Shown here: piece by piece, positions 49,780 to 62,812 of the stretch
Numbering within the stretch: position 1 is the stretch's first letter
Layout of the letters: every line of letters starts with the position of its first letter
Assembly: GCA_026874595.1 (NCBI GenBank)
Contig: CM049314.1
Coordinates: 4,053,318-4,117,317, forward strand
Length of the DNA stretch: 64,000 bases
Direction of reading: 5' to 3'
Source: Sipunculus nudus
Lineage: Eukaryota; Annelida; Sipuncula; Golfingiida; Sipunculidae
Notes under the pieces: generated by a model
What the model was told of the DNA's origin: nothing
The model's input: the letters and a program-made list of their open reading frames with translations, nothing else
Databases searched by the model: none
Translations under genes and position numbers: made by a program

Positions 49780-50460
49780 GTTGACGATGATAGTCACAAT
49801 AATAACGTTGTATTTCTCGAAAGGCAATGTTAAAATAAGAGTTTTAAAAAATCTATGGAAGTTCACTGAATTATTGGTATTGGAAGACTGTTCCAAAGAT
49901 GTGGATAGTACGGCCAGCTCTCTTCTTTTTTTATACTTGACAATCATAGCTTTTTTTACCATAGCTCTAGTGCTTGTAGTCGAGAGCGCTCCAGTACTTG
50001 TTAAACCTGCTTTCCGTTGTATACTCTCCACTTGATATGACTATCTGACAGGACAGTTGTTGAATATTAAATCACCATACTCCAGTACTAGCCATATAAA
50101 TGATTTATACATGCGAAATGGAATTTATAATATTCAAAATTCCCAAACGCTTTTTGGCTTTCAAACATATTTTTTTTATATGTTCCTGCCAGGAAAGCGA
50201 ATCAGTTGGGTTGCTCCCAAATATGACTCCTCAGTTTCTGTGAAGCTTATTTCTACTAGTTTATGTGTAATTTGCAATGTAGCATCATTATCAAATGGCG
50301 ATTGGAAACTGTAAATCTAGGTACTTTATGAAGCAAAATAACTGTTAAAAATTTCAGCCTGGTCGGCTTTGTTTATAATAATGTTCCCATTATGCCCCAA
50401 CGATGATAATGTAGTTTGTTGTTTTTTACCAAAAAAAGCCTTAGAAATTTTTCATCATGC
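49780..50460 (-). pseudogene. Internally deleted LINE reverse-transcriptase relic
   Basis: Minus strand, high to low: GNIIINKADQAEIFNSYFAS (pre-RT segment), ATLQITHKLVEISFTETE, then an abrupt jump to SLSWQEHI-KICLKAKKRLGIL and LEYGDLIFNNC. Next come SIQRKAGLTSTGA and KKRRELAVLSTSLEQS. These are in the LINE order around and after the RT core, but the catalytic core itself is deleted. Stops and frameshifts separate the pieces. The style (LEYGD, W-x-x-HI-x-x-I-x-x-KA-x-KRLG) is of the CR1/Jockey-type superfamily, distinct from the two L1-Tx1-like relics. Confidence 0.72.
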
Positions 50461-51049
50461 ACGACAATGCAGTATATGGGTCTGTGAGTTTTATATTTAT
50501 ATTCTTTTAATAAAGCTTATAGCCCTTTCTATTTTCAAAAACTACAGAGTTCCGAATTTTCCTAGGAGAAAGTCACAGATCTGTCGGAAGTCGTTGGGCT
50601 CCATTTTGACAACCGTGTGTGCCCGCTGAATCTGGCAGCCAGTGGCTAGACTGAGTCGATGTGTGCTTGCTCCTCATTGGCTAGTAATTCGTGCGCTCAA
50701 ATTAGTAGCCAATTAACATTGAGCCAGTAATATAAGAAAGCTGTTCTCATTGGCCACTAATTCGTGCGCACGAATTAATTAATATTTTCCAGCTTGGAAA
50801 TGTATTTTTCACACCTAGTACTTAGCGCGCACGGATAAGTAATTCGTCCGCACGCCTTAGTAATTCATGCGTACCAATTAAAAAATATATTTTCCACCTT
50901 TGAAATATATTCTCACACCTAGTTATTCGTGCGCACGGATTAGTAATTCGTGCGCACGAATTAATAAATATTTTTTACGATGTCGTCTTCGGGCTCCGTT
51001 TATATCAGATAATGTTTTCAATATCATTTTATTTTCTAGGAATCAAACT

Positions 51050-51270
51050 GTGGACAGATGTCCGTTATAACTCAGCATAACGGCAAATCACTTACTTTTG
51101 TTTTAATTTGTTTTAATCGCATGTCTAACACTGGTTATTGGAAAATAGGCAATTGTACGCGGCACCGGAAATGACTAGTTACCATACAGATTGGATTTAC
51201 ACTTTCGTCTGTCAGTTCCGTGTATTCCTTTTATGTTAATTCAACAGTCATTGCCACGTCGATACAATAA
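51050..51270 (+). repeat. Dispersed repeat family, copy D (diverged)
   Basis: Contains GCATAACGGCAAATC, TTGTACGCGGCACCGGAAATGACT and CAGATTGGATTTACACTTTCG, aligning with 42570-42760. It directly abuts the right end of the foldback element. Confidence 0.55.
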
Positions 51271-51294
51271 TATGAACGGACGTTGCTCTGCAGG

Positions 51295-51598
51295 TTCTTG
51301 TATGACTTTTGTCACAACTCAAGCAAGTCTATCAGACGAATTCAAAGGACACTTAGTAGCCAAATAAATAATACAAGAACGAAAAAGTCCATTCTACCCT
51401 ATTTATGTATAACTAGGTCTAGTTTATAAGAAATGTATCCAAAATCGATAGTTGAGGACTTCAGACACATTGTTTGCCAATAAATAAGCAATGCGTAAGC
51501 AAAGAATACACATTGCAATACGATGGATGACCCTTGCAGTGCAGCTACCCACGTGCATGACTTTTTTCACAACTCAAGCTGGCCTACCAGTCAAATCG

Positions 51599-51600
<2 letters not shown>
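51295..51600 (+). repeat. ~246-bp direct duplication, partial
   Basis: TGACTTTTGTCACAACTCAAGC near 51302 recurs as TGACTTTTTTCACAACTCAAGC near 51548, each followed by a C-TA-CAG block. Confidence 0.55.

Positions 51601-51602
<2 letters not shown>

Positions 51603-51650
<48 letters not shown>
51603..51650. repeat. (TA)n microsatellite
   Basis: About 48 bp of TA dinucleotide. Confidence 0.96.
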
Positions 51651-51656
<6 letters not shown>

Positions 51657-53015
51657 AAAGTCCGCAATTACAACTTTCAACAGTTTATCAATGCATAACA
51701 AAGCTTTTTAAGACCTTGATTCCATTTCATGAATAGGTAAAAGCATGTAGGCATTCGCTGCGAAATGACAACTGCCTATCAGATCCAAAGTATAAAAAAT
51801 ACACTGATCACATGCCGTTCGAACAAGAACACATGTGAAAAAAACGGAACAGGCATTACTGGTCCGATTTGCAATGCAAACCTCTGACCAAAACATCGAT
51901 CCAGGCATCAGCGTAGAAGAAGTGTCTGTGAGTCATTTGATTGGTTCATTGCCTTGTTCATTATTAATGAAATAGACACCAGAGCGGCTCGCTGAATCAA
52001 GGTCTGTGGAAACCTAGCTAGCTGCCACAGACTTGATAGAATGTTGATGGGGAAAATGAAAATCAAAGTCTTCATTGTTAATTTACTTAATAACGCAGTC
52101 TGCTGCGTTCATTTAGTGAAACATAGAACACGTGAGTTAACATTGATACACGATAGTTTCTCATACAGAAGATTTGCTTGTTAATGTGAACCGTATATTT
52201 TTACTGCAAAGGGCTACAATGTGATTTCAGCGACAGCTTTATAAAAAATGTTAGATATTTAAAATGTCTTAATCGTTCACCGCTTAAAGACTAGGTGGCG
52301 CTGGCTAGCACAGGCGATATAAAGGTAAAGAATTATAATCAATATTGCTTCAAGATATATATTCTTTTAATGATTCATACCAAGTTTAGATTATCAAAGC
52401 CTACCTCCATGTTTAACCAGTTCACCTTTTCAAGAGCCACCTGTAGCGAACATAACAATCTGTATTGTCTGGCTATGGATTCCCCGTAATTGCCGTACAA
52501 AACCATCACAGTTATCAACATTACCCACAGGCAATGCATGCTAAAATAACAATAGGATAGGCTATAATAGATTGATTCCCCTGTTATTTTCCGAATCATT
52601 AGTTCTCAGAGACTGCTTCTGGCTTTGGTTGTGGAGTAATTAGCTGCTGTTGTATTATATTTATGTAATATATAGGAATCACCCTAGGCAACTAAAGTTT
52701 TAATCAGGAAAAACTTCCTGCTCTATTCGTTAGTATTACTTAAAAACAGAACATTGATGGGTCAAGGCAAAGGCAACCTGGAGGAAACAGGTCCTGGGAA
52801 TTTTAGTGAAACGGTTCGAGTTTAATACGATCGGCCTACCAACATCAAGATATTAAGTCATCGGCCCACCGGGAAGCTCCCCGATCTGTCCCTGGGTTGA
52901 GTCCTTTGACACATTGAGATTTGCATGAGAAACATCTGAATTATTATAATTTCCCTCAGCTAGACTTTTGCTAACTAAAGTATTCAATGTGAGAGTAGCC
53001 GACCATCAATAACAA

Positions 53016-53018
<3 letters not shown>
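51651..53018. other. No gene recognised
   Basis: GGTTCGAG and GGGTTGAGTCC-like boxes near 52810-52905 hint at another SINE but do not form a convincing pair. Confidence 0.35.
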
Positions 53019-53079
<61 letters not shown>

Positions 53080-53099
53080 GTGTGTGTGTGTGTGTGTGT
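53019..53099. repeat. (TA)n(GT)n compound microsatellite
   Basis: About 56 bp of TA followed by about 20 bp of GT. Confidence 0.96.
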
Positions 53100-53690
53100 T
53101 ATAAGACTTTAAGCATGAGTGTATGGTATAATCATGTTGCTACAGGCAGACAGGTTGAGCCAGTTGTATATTTATTTTTTATTTTTATCAATACTCTAAA
53201 TTGTTTGTTTTACTTATTTTTTAATCCTAATTTATTTAATTAATATATTTCGCGACGTTTAAAAAATACGTCACAAGTTATTTTCATATGCTGCATGGAA
53301 AAGGTTTCGCAAAAGGTTTTCAGCATGTGAACGGTTGATGATACTGTTCCGTAGCTTACAGGATGCCAGATGATTTGCATTCAGCAGTTGATTTTTGGGA
53401 AACGGCGCTGCAGCTGATTGGCAATTGGTGTCATTACTTGTAATGTAGCATGGAAGCAGAGCCTGGTGAACGTGCAAGACAAAGCATTAACATGTGTGAC
53501 GCAGATTGTGACCGTGTTCAAATGCACATTATTGCAATCCATATTTGTTTTACAATACTACTTTACCGGGGAAAGTTGGCAACTTGGGACTAGCATACAT
53601 CCATCGCTTCTGGCATAATACGGCTGTGCAATTATCTCAGATAATCTCAGATATTTTTGACTTGTATCCTTTTTTGCAGTTTTAAAGAAA

Positions 53691-53691
<1 letters not shown>

Positions 53692-53731
<40 letters not shown>

Positions 53732-53745
53732 TTAGAGAGAGAGGG
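53692..53745. repeat. (GT)n(GA)n compound microsatellite
   Basis: GT dinucleotides pass into GA dinucleotides, with one interruption in the GA part. Confidence 0.95.
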
Positions 53746-55374
53746 AGCGATGGGTGCTATTTCTAAAGGTAAATAATCGTTTGCAATAGTATTTTTGTTT
53801 ATCTCACGCTATTAGTTCATTTTGACTTAATGCAAAAGTAGTGGTGGAAGTCGGTTCCTTTTTCATAATCGATCATCGGTTTAGGCAAACCGATCGATGA
53901 TCGTTTATTAATCGGTTCAGATTAATATAAAGAAATGTGCAATTATATGTGAAACTGTACTCTCTTAACCCAACAGGCATGTCTTAGTAATTCTACCTGA
54001 CGAAAAGAAGTTTTTGCATTTTTTATATTTTCCTTTTTTCACTAAGATATGCTATTCAAAGTTTCATTTTAATTAAATACAGTAATCAAGAATGAAACCA
54101 CAGTCAAGGACATCTTCTTGCTGGCCCTCATGAATACTCCCGCGTATCATTTTAACTTCACCACCAGGACTTTCATTTAATATCAATTATGATGACTGCC
54201 GACATGCATACTGGTTTCACAGGCCTGCCAGAAAAATTACAGGCCAATATAATTTTTGGTAAAAATTAAAAAATAAGTAATTGAAAGCTAAAAATATAAT
54301 TACTCATGCGGCAGCAGGACCTGACATCAATTGAGGAGATTATCTCTAAGAGAACCTTGCAAAAATGGCATAGACCTGGAGCATTATGGAGCATTTTAAC
54401 GCCATACCGCCCATATTTTGCAATGAACAACTCTTTAGAAAACTCTTCAGCTCCCTGCCAGTTCACAGTGACAGAGGTTTCATAAGTCCACCGTTCTTTC
54501 ATCTACCGTGTCATACTCAGTTATATACGAAGGTTATTTGACTCATTATATGAAGCACGGAATGTTGTAAAAAATGGAAGAGCGATTTTTGCCTATAACT
54601 TGAAGACATTCTGGTAAAAACAATCATGAGTACGATGTAATCGATAGTTGCCTTTGGTAACCGAGCGCTTGAATGTTGCAGCAAACTGACTGACTTTAAA
54701 AAAACTCGATGATCGGCCCACCACTATGCAAAAGCTACCTGACAAAAATGATCCCGACACACAGGCTGTCTCCAGTTTATCTATTTTATACGTTGTCATG
54801 GTTCTGTGTATGAGTATCAACACAGTCCACATCTGTCTCCTGCTACTTAACCTAATATCAACAGATCACGTAGTCGTGACGAACATAAATTTTGTAATGG
54901 AGATGAGAAAATCAGATTCTGTAACACTAGGCAGCGTGAAATGTCTAGGGGAATGAATAAAGAAGTCCTTGGTTTTTTGTTAACAAATAATTATAATTTA
55001 TTCTTAAATCAACTCTAACATTACAATACACTAAATCAATACAATTACACAGTACAATAAATAAAGTGTATAGTACCTGGATACCACCACTGTCTCAGCG
55101 ACAACAAGTCCTTTAAAGCAAAAAATCCAGATGAACAGTTTACATAAATCTTCTCAGAGAATAACAGTCCAGAACAATCACAAAATGAATTTGTTTTAAT
55201 CCAAAAGTTAATTTCTGATAGTGATCCCAAAAGCAAACTGAAGACAAATTAAAATCCGTTACAAATTCGAAGAAGATTTATAACTGCCACACTTATCGGA
55301 AAAGGTCCACAAACTGACTTACACTCTTCTGTGTCCGCTGCAATATAACTCTCCTCTGACAGACCATCATTCCC
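53746..55374. other. No gene recognised
   Basis: CGATCATCGGTTTAGGC-like text near 53870 and short frames without domains. The sequence next to the LINE relic (54960-55374) shows no LINE similarity that I can see. Confidence 0.4.
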
Positions 55375-56240
55375 AGGTGATTTATTGTTCTTCATGCTCT
55401 TTAATACATCATTTATTTCATCCATCGTTACAGGACCAGAACATATGTTAGCATCTTCCTCAGACAGGCAGGGTAGATTTATAGTGGAGAGGAAATCTTT
55501 ACACTCCTCTATAGAAAGTGAGCTTGTTCTTTCATACTTTTCTTTGTATAATTTTTTTAAATTCTTTTTTATATTTCCTGACCATCGGTTATTTCTTTAT
55601 CTCCTACCATCAATCTTCTAACACAACTTTTAGATTTATTTCTTTTCTCAAGGTTCAAAAAGTATTTTGTGCTTTTCTCACCCTGCTCATACCACTGTTT
55701 GCGGGATCTTATAATTAAACCCTCTGTTATATAATCATAACACTTTTCAAGTTTCTTCTTAGCTTCTAAATAAGCGGTTACTTTCTCATTTGTGGACACA
55801 CTGATGTCTTTTTCTAGTTCGTTAACAATTTTCTCTAAGTCTTTGTATTCTTTTTTAGATTTTCTTGCCTTGGTTTTACTGTATTCAGAGGTAAATTTCC
55901 TAAAAAGCTCCCATTTTGTTTTTGGGCCACCACACCAACGGAGTTCTTGTTTCCATTTCTCGATCTCATTCCTCATCTGTGTTTTATAAATTGTGTCATT
56001 TAGTAAAACATTAAATTTCCAATAACTCGGTCCATGCTTTTGCTCCTGAAAAGAAGCAAGTTTTAACAATATAGCCGAATGATCAGAGTCCACTGCTGTT
56101 AAGATGTCACTTTCTGTTACGTGTGGTTGTAAAGAAAATGAACTAAAGAAAAAATCTAATCTTCTTTGAATCAAAGGATTATACCTTCTCCATGAGTATC
56201 TTTTAACTAATGGGTTACGAATACGCCAGATATACATTTC
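55375..56240 (-). pseudogene. LINE relic (L1-Tx1-like), endonuclease C-terminus to start of reverse transcriptase
   Basis: Minus strand: YIWRIRNP, RYSWRRYNPLIQRRLDFFF and VDSDHSAI form the conserved C-terminal end of an APE-type endonuclease (SDHSAI motif). These lead into a linker and RSRKQWYEQGEKSTKYFLNLEKR, the pre-RT signature, all in one frame to about 55575. A frameshift follows, after which NLKKLYKEKYE, LPCLSEEDA and the RT motif NNKSPGNDGLS are readable; similarity stops near 55375. 5' truncated near 56240, 3' lost in the RT. Non-functional. Confidence 0.87.
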
Positions 56241-59200
56241 CCGAACAATATAAAGAACCCATAATACACACGCCCAAAGAGCAAACTCGAACAAAGAACG
56301 CTGTGTTTCTACATGTCAGGGTTCACACGTGGGCCGGCCCGGCTCGGCCAGGCGAGAAAGCCCTAGACTAGCATGACCGCTGTGTTTACACGTCAGAACC
56401 CACGGAAAATGCTAGCGCTGCACATACACATGTAAGACTGTTGCATACAATAAAAGAGACATCTGTAACACTCTATACCATAAGACGAGTACTTGCTTAG
56501 AGATCTTGAGCACGCGCGACGGCTCTGAAACATTATAGAAGAAAAACAGAAGAAACCCTGGATTGAACTTAACCTTTGGTTAAGTTTGGCGACCAGATGA
56601 CATGCCACTATGCGGATGTTCTGCGTCACTTGTCATGCCCGGTGCAATCTTGTTTCAACTTGTAAACGGTTTTACAAACAAACATTGGCAGATTAAATAA
56701 TATATCAAGGAGAAAACACTATATTTTATGTGCATTTAACGTACCTGGTAGGTAAATAGGTCCCTTTAAGATATCGTATATACATGTAACTCATTCCATT
56801 CACCACAGTGCGACCAGGTCCGTGTGACCATGTGAGAGGGTGCGGCGTGGACGAACATGGTGAACAAATAATCAATGTGGGCAGGGTAAAGGTGCGGTTG
56901 GGAACTAGAGTGTTGCTCTGCAGTCGTGCTTACTTATAAAATAAACATGCTGGCCAAGGAAACAGGTGCTGCACGGTAAATGTTAGGGCTTACTGCCTCA
57001 TAGAGACGGTGCTCTGTTTTGTTAATCAGCATAAACAGCCTCCTGCTCCGTTGTTAAGGTCTGTAAACCCTACGTGTCAATGGTAAACCGCCCCTTACTA
57101 TATAATGTTCGCATAATTTCAAGGACGCAAAATTTTCCGAAGGAGTCAACATTTCCTAATTCCTATTAATGGAGGTTTCTATCAAGTCCCGTTCCATTAA
57201 GAGGAAGTCTGTTGGTTCTTTTTGTGTTAAGACTGATACCATGCACTATAAAAATTCCCCAGCAGTCATACTAACCGGTGAAGACTGGTTATGTAACTAT
57301 AGAAAATATCTATAGGTATCTATTTATTTCTATGTAGCATAGTGATTGTTCTACATTGAACAGATTTTAAGATTAGCAATTTTAGGTCATAAAACATTGT
57401 GGTATCGCTATTGCCAGTATATGCCATATGATATTATAAAATTCAATTTCAGGAAAAAGTTTTTATAATGATAGTTTTAAAAATAACAGTACATGCATGT
57501 GTAGATGTTGCATTATTAACTAGTCATTGCTTAATTTATGACAAATAACTGCTACGATTAAACATGACATAATTTGTCATGGGTGCTACAGCTGTCAGTT
57601 TATAGCATGGCTCCGATTGAAGGACACAGAAATTAAATCTAACCTGTTATGGTTAAGTATCCAAGACCTACATTCAGCATGTAATGTTCGGATCTGCCTG
57701 CCAGGACTTTCATTATTTTATGGGCAAATAATAACAAATGAGTAGCCCTGTGACGGGCAAGGGTTAAGGCTAAACAGAGTAGAAATAATAAAAAAAAAGG
57801 TCATCCGGGGTCCAAGACGGAAAATCGGTACATATGCGTGACAAAAACATCACTCCACACTGATGACATACCTTTGAGACAACTTACACTTCGTGCTCGA
57901 GTCATTTATAAACTGACACAGATATGCTGAATTTAATAAATATTGAATATAAAAAAACGGTCTTTTCATTGACGATGGGTTTCCTGTGGGAATTCATTTT
58001 TATAACCCTTCAACGCAGACCCAAGTTGCCCGGAAACAGCGGATGACTGTTGCACGCAGTGCGCATGCTCAGAAAAAATGAACTGTTCTTTTGAAAAGAG
58101 ATAATTAAATATAGTGTTAATATGTCAACGGTGAACATTAGTATTATGTTTCCTTTAACTGAGTCTTAGATTTAGGACTCAAGGCACATAATACAAAATC
58201 AATAATTTGCTCAGTCATACGGCGTCATTAAACATCCAGGTAATCTGTGTGTTATCACGTGAGGATCGGACCGTTACTACTTTGGTTAATTCGATAACTA
58301 AACTATTAAATCCTAGCAAGTTTTTATTTTTTATTGATAGCCGAGATTTATAAAATGGCAGAATTCTAGAACTTAGAAGTTCCCCAGTAAAACTATTGTG
58401 TGTTTATTACATATGAATTTGCAAAATGGTCTAAATTTAATGCTAATTATTAAAACCATGCATAATCCAGGTACCTTGGATATTCAGGCATTAATTATAA
58501 AGACTGCATGGTTTATATCATAACACCAACTAAATTAAACAAGCTACGCAATAACTGGTATGATTAAAGAGCCACTCTTATCTAATTTATGTATCGGAAT
58601 GTTCTAGAGAATTCCTGAGAAAAACGAACACTGGAAAACACTTAACGGGCGCATTCCTCCACCGAGACCGAATATTAAACAGATCACCTTAACAATTTAT
58701 GTTGGATACCCCTGTGCGCCTATATGCTTATTTGCTCATTTCCGTAGAATATTCCATCAATTTAAGGCATATTTGGACAATTACGAAATTGAAGGCAAAA
58801 GCATAAGCTTACTAGGTTGAACACAGAGTTATACCATCCTCCTTTAACTCTGAAACGAGCTAATCACCTGCCTTGTCAGTAGAGTGCTTACCCTGCGTCC
58901 GTATTAATGAACTATAGGTAATATCTGCTGGAAAAGATCTATAAACACATACATGACGAATGTGTGGCCTTATTCAACACAGGCTACTGGTAAACGCGGC
59001 GCTTACACCTTTGTTGAGAAACAGAATAAAAAACTTGTAACTGAAGGTGCTTAGATGCTTATGTGCGGACGTTGATGGGTCAGTATTTGAAAAAACAAAA
59101 ACAAAAAAAAAACGAACAGCTTGGAATTGGCATGTTATGGGCTATATTTTTGAAAGGTACAAATAGTTATCATGAGTTAATAATAATACAACCTGAAACC

Positions 59201-59960
59201 TGAAAAACAATGACAAGATTCTAAAGTGAATTCAGCAATGTCAAAAATGTTTCATTTTTTTAATTTTCAGAAGATATGATTTGTTTCCAATATATTCCAA
59301 ACAATGCTCGTACCGTTAAAAAAAATGCATCAAAGTTATCTGATAAAAAAAATTAAAAATACATGTTAACCGCAATGTATAATAATTTAATCCTTCTATT
59401 AGTATTTGTACTGCCTCATAAACCATTCAAGAATGTTATCTGTAATGTAATGAACTATGACGTAACACGCTTCAGGGGCAGCGGAAAGCCATATCATCTT
59501 AAGCTCTGTCTACATGCTGCCAGATTTATTGGCTATTGATTAGTTTCGGAACTGCGGGAGGCACCTGTTTCCCTGCATTTATAGCTAGTTCTGCAACCCT
59601 AGCAGACGTCGACAGGTTTTATACAGGTCAATAATTTGTTGATGGCGCCTCATTTTGATTTAGGATAAAGGTATCCATGTAATAAGAATGATATGTTTTT
59701 GGTAAACCTTCTTGGCTCCGTTTTATATAGACAATGAGCCCGGGAAAATGCGAAAATTATAACGTGTCATTAGACTGAGTCTCATGATGCAGCTGCACTC
59801 TGAAGGTTTATGTATTTGTATCCTCAAATTTGCATACAATATTCATGACATAGGTACAATCTCCAAAGCAGAAAGAAGCGTGTCAAAGTACAATCCTGTA
59901 CCCACACTTTACCTTATATGACGCTTCTATCTCGACCAAATACCCATAAATAAATATATA
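56241..59960. other. No gene recognised
   Basis: The first 150 bp contain a short GC-rich patch (GGGCCGGCCCGGCTCGGCC near 56332) but no gene. The remaining 3.5 kb shows no domain-bearing frame, array or structured RNA that I could identify. Confidence 0.4.
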
Positions 59961-59967
59961 TAACCAC

Positions 59968-60015
59968 ATTCACCTGATGATCGGGTCGCATCCCGTGAAA
60001 CAGTCTGTTGTGAAT
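59968..60015 (+). ncRNA. Hammerhead-ribozyme-like motif (minimal type I)
   Basis: All core parts occur in order. Stem I is ATTCAC (59968-59973) with GTGAAT (60010-60015), 6 bp. Then CTGATGA (59974-59980), stem II CGGG/CCCG (59982-59985 with 59992-59995) with a TCGCAT loop, and GAA (59997-59999). Stem III is ACA/TGT with a 3-nt GTC loop (60000-60008), and the expected cleavage site follows GTT at 60009. Short stem III fits the minimal hammerheads of Penelope-like elements. Weak points are a T-T mismatch where stem II normally closes with G-C (59981/59996) and U instead of C before the cut. It may be a decayed copy; activity is untested. Confidence 0.5.
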
Positions 60016-60039
60016 TAACAGTGTTGTTTTTCTTCAGAG

Positions 60040-61235
<1,196 letters not shown>

Positions 61236-61239
61236 CAAA

Positions 61240-61545
61240 TCAACCTCTGCGATTTCAGAATATCCCCTCGAAACAGATAGTTCTTCTTAATATATATCTT
61301 CCTGATTTCCCATATTAGTTTGAATCTTTGTATATCTTATGCAATGTGTCAAGCGCTTTTGTGACATGTGTGAGTTTATATAATATGAATATTCGTTTAA
61401 TTAACATTTTGAAAAATATCATTTTCCAAAGTTTGATTCAGCACATTAAATATGATGCCTTTACGTGTTTTATTGAAAAAAAATCAAGAGTTAAAAGCAA
61501 GTAAGTTAAATCAGAGAGGGGGTAATCTGAAATGGAGTAACGTAT
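61240..61545. repeat. Possible small inverted-repeat element
   Basis: GATTTCAGAATATCCCCTCG near 61250 and, inverted, CATTTCAGATTACCCCCTCTC near 61515-61536 could be the ends of a roughly 300-bp element. A related ATTTCAGATTACCCCCTC-type sequence also occurs near 30350. Confidence 0.35.
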
Positions 61546-61584
61546 CTACACAGACGACAAACGCAATGTAGGTTTCTTAAACCT

Positions 61585-62812
61585 GCGCCATGTTTATTCA
61601 TGTTTTACCTGCGCCATGTATATTCATATTTTCCTCCGCCATGTTTATTCATGATTTACCTGCGCCATGTTTATTCATGATTTTCCTCCGCAATGTTTAT
61701 TCATGTTTAGTCTCGACTATGTTTATTCATGTTTTACCTGCGCCATGTTCATTCATATTTTCCTCCGCAAGGTTTATTCATGTGTTAACTGCGCTATGTT
61801 TATTCATGATTTTCCTCCGCCATATTTATTCATGTTTAGTCTCGACTATGTTTATTCATGTTTTACCTGCGCCATGTTTATTCATATTTTCCTCTGCCAG
61901 GTTTATTCATGTTTTACCTGCGCCATGTTTATTCATGATTTTCCTCCGCCATGTTTATTCATGTTTAGTCTCGACTATGTTTGTTCATGTTTTACCTCAG
62001 CTATATTTATTCTTGTTTTACCTCGGTCATGTTTATTAATATTTTACTTTCGCCATGTTTATTCATGTTTCACCTCCGTCATGTTTATTCATATTTTACC
62101 TCCGTCTTGTTTATTCATGTTTTACCTCCGTCATGTTTATTCAGGTTTAACCTCCGCTATATTTATTCTTGTCTTACCTCCGCAATGATTATTCTTGTTT
62201 TACCTCCGTCATGTTAATTCAGGTTTCACCTCCGCTATATTTATTCATGTTTTACCTCCCCCATGTCCATTCATGTTTTACCTCCGTCTTGTTTATTCAG
62301 GATTAACCTCCGCCATTTTTATTCATGTTTTACCTCCGTCATGTTTATTCAGATGTAACCTCCGCTATATTTATTCTTGTCTTACCTCCGCCATGATTAT
62401 TTCTGTTTTACCTCCGTCATGTTAATTCAGGTTTAACCTCCGCTATATATATATTGATGTTTTACCTCCCCGTGTTCATTCATGTTTTAAATCCGTCATG
62501 TTCATTCCTGTTTTACCTCCGCAATGTTTATTCATGTTTTACCTCCTCAATATTTATTCCTGTTATACCGCCGCCATGTTTATTCATGTTTTACTTCCGC
62601 CATGTTTATTTGTGTTTTACCTCCGCCATGTTTATTTGTGTTTTACCTGCGCAATGTTTATTCATGTTTTACTTAAGCCATGTTTAATTATGTTTTACCT
62701 CAGCCATGTTTAATTATGTTTTACCTCCGCCATGTTTATTTATGTTTTACCTCGGCTTAGTTTATTTATGTTTTACCTCCGACATGTTACTCATGTTTTA
62801 CCCTCTGTTCGT
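61585..62812 (+). repeat. 26-bp minisatellite (~47 copies) with higher-order periods
   Basis: Unit close to CCATGTTTATTCATGTTTTACCTCCG plus variants, 26 bp. Left part: a distinctive variant GTTTAGTCTCGACTATG recurs at 61705, 61834 and 61963, a 129-bp (five-unit) higher-order period. Right part: the variant CTTGTCTTACCTCCGC recurs at 62168 and 62376, a 208-bp (eight-unit) period. Because 26 is not a multiple of 3, the open frames it creates shift reading and are artefacts. Confidence 0.95.

Larger units (their letters stand above)
49225..51000. mobile_element. Foldback-like element with GTGCGCAC-array inverted termini
   Basis: Left arm about 49225-49445; right arm about 50757-51000, with an outlying unit near 50691. 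Outer ends match inverted (AGACGACAT then AT-rich then ATTCGTGCGCA). Each arm is an array of palindromic units like AATTCGTGCGCACGAATTA, about 6 on the left and 7 on the right, spaced near 21 bp. An interspersed longer unit, CTAGGTGTGAAAAATATATTTCCAAGGTGGAAAATAT, is found in both arms. The interior holds a (TA)n tract and a LINE relic. No transposase. Target-site duplication could not be fixed. This structure (long inverted arms made of subrepeats) is typical of foldback elements. Confidence 0.78.

Noticed and set aside
56320-56360. GC-rich patch as CpG-island promoter
   Set aside because: Only about 40 bp long, with no exon or transcript signal next to it.
61590-62713. Series of overlapping 70-170-codon frames of FIHVLP/YSCFT type
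   Set aside because: Created by the 26-bp minisatellite, which rotates through frames; not a coding signature.
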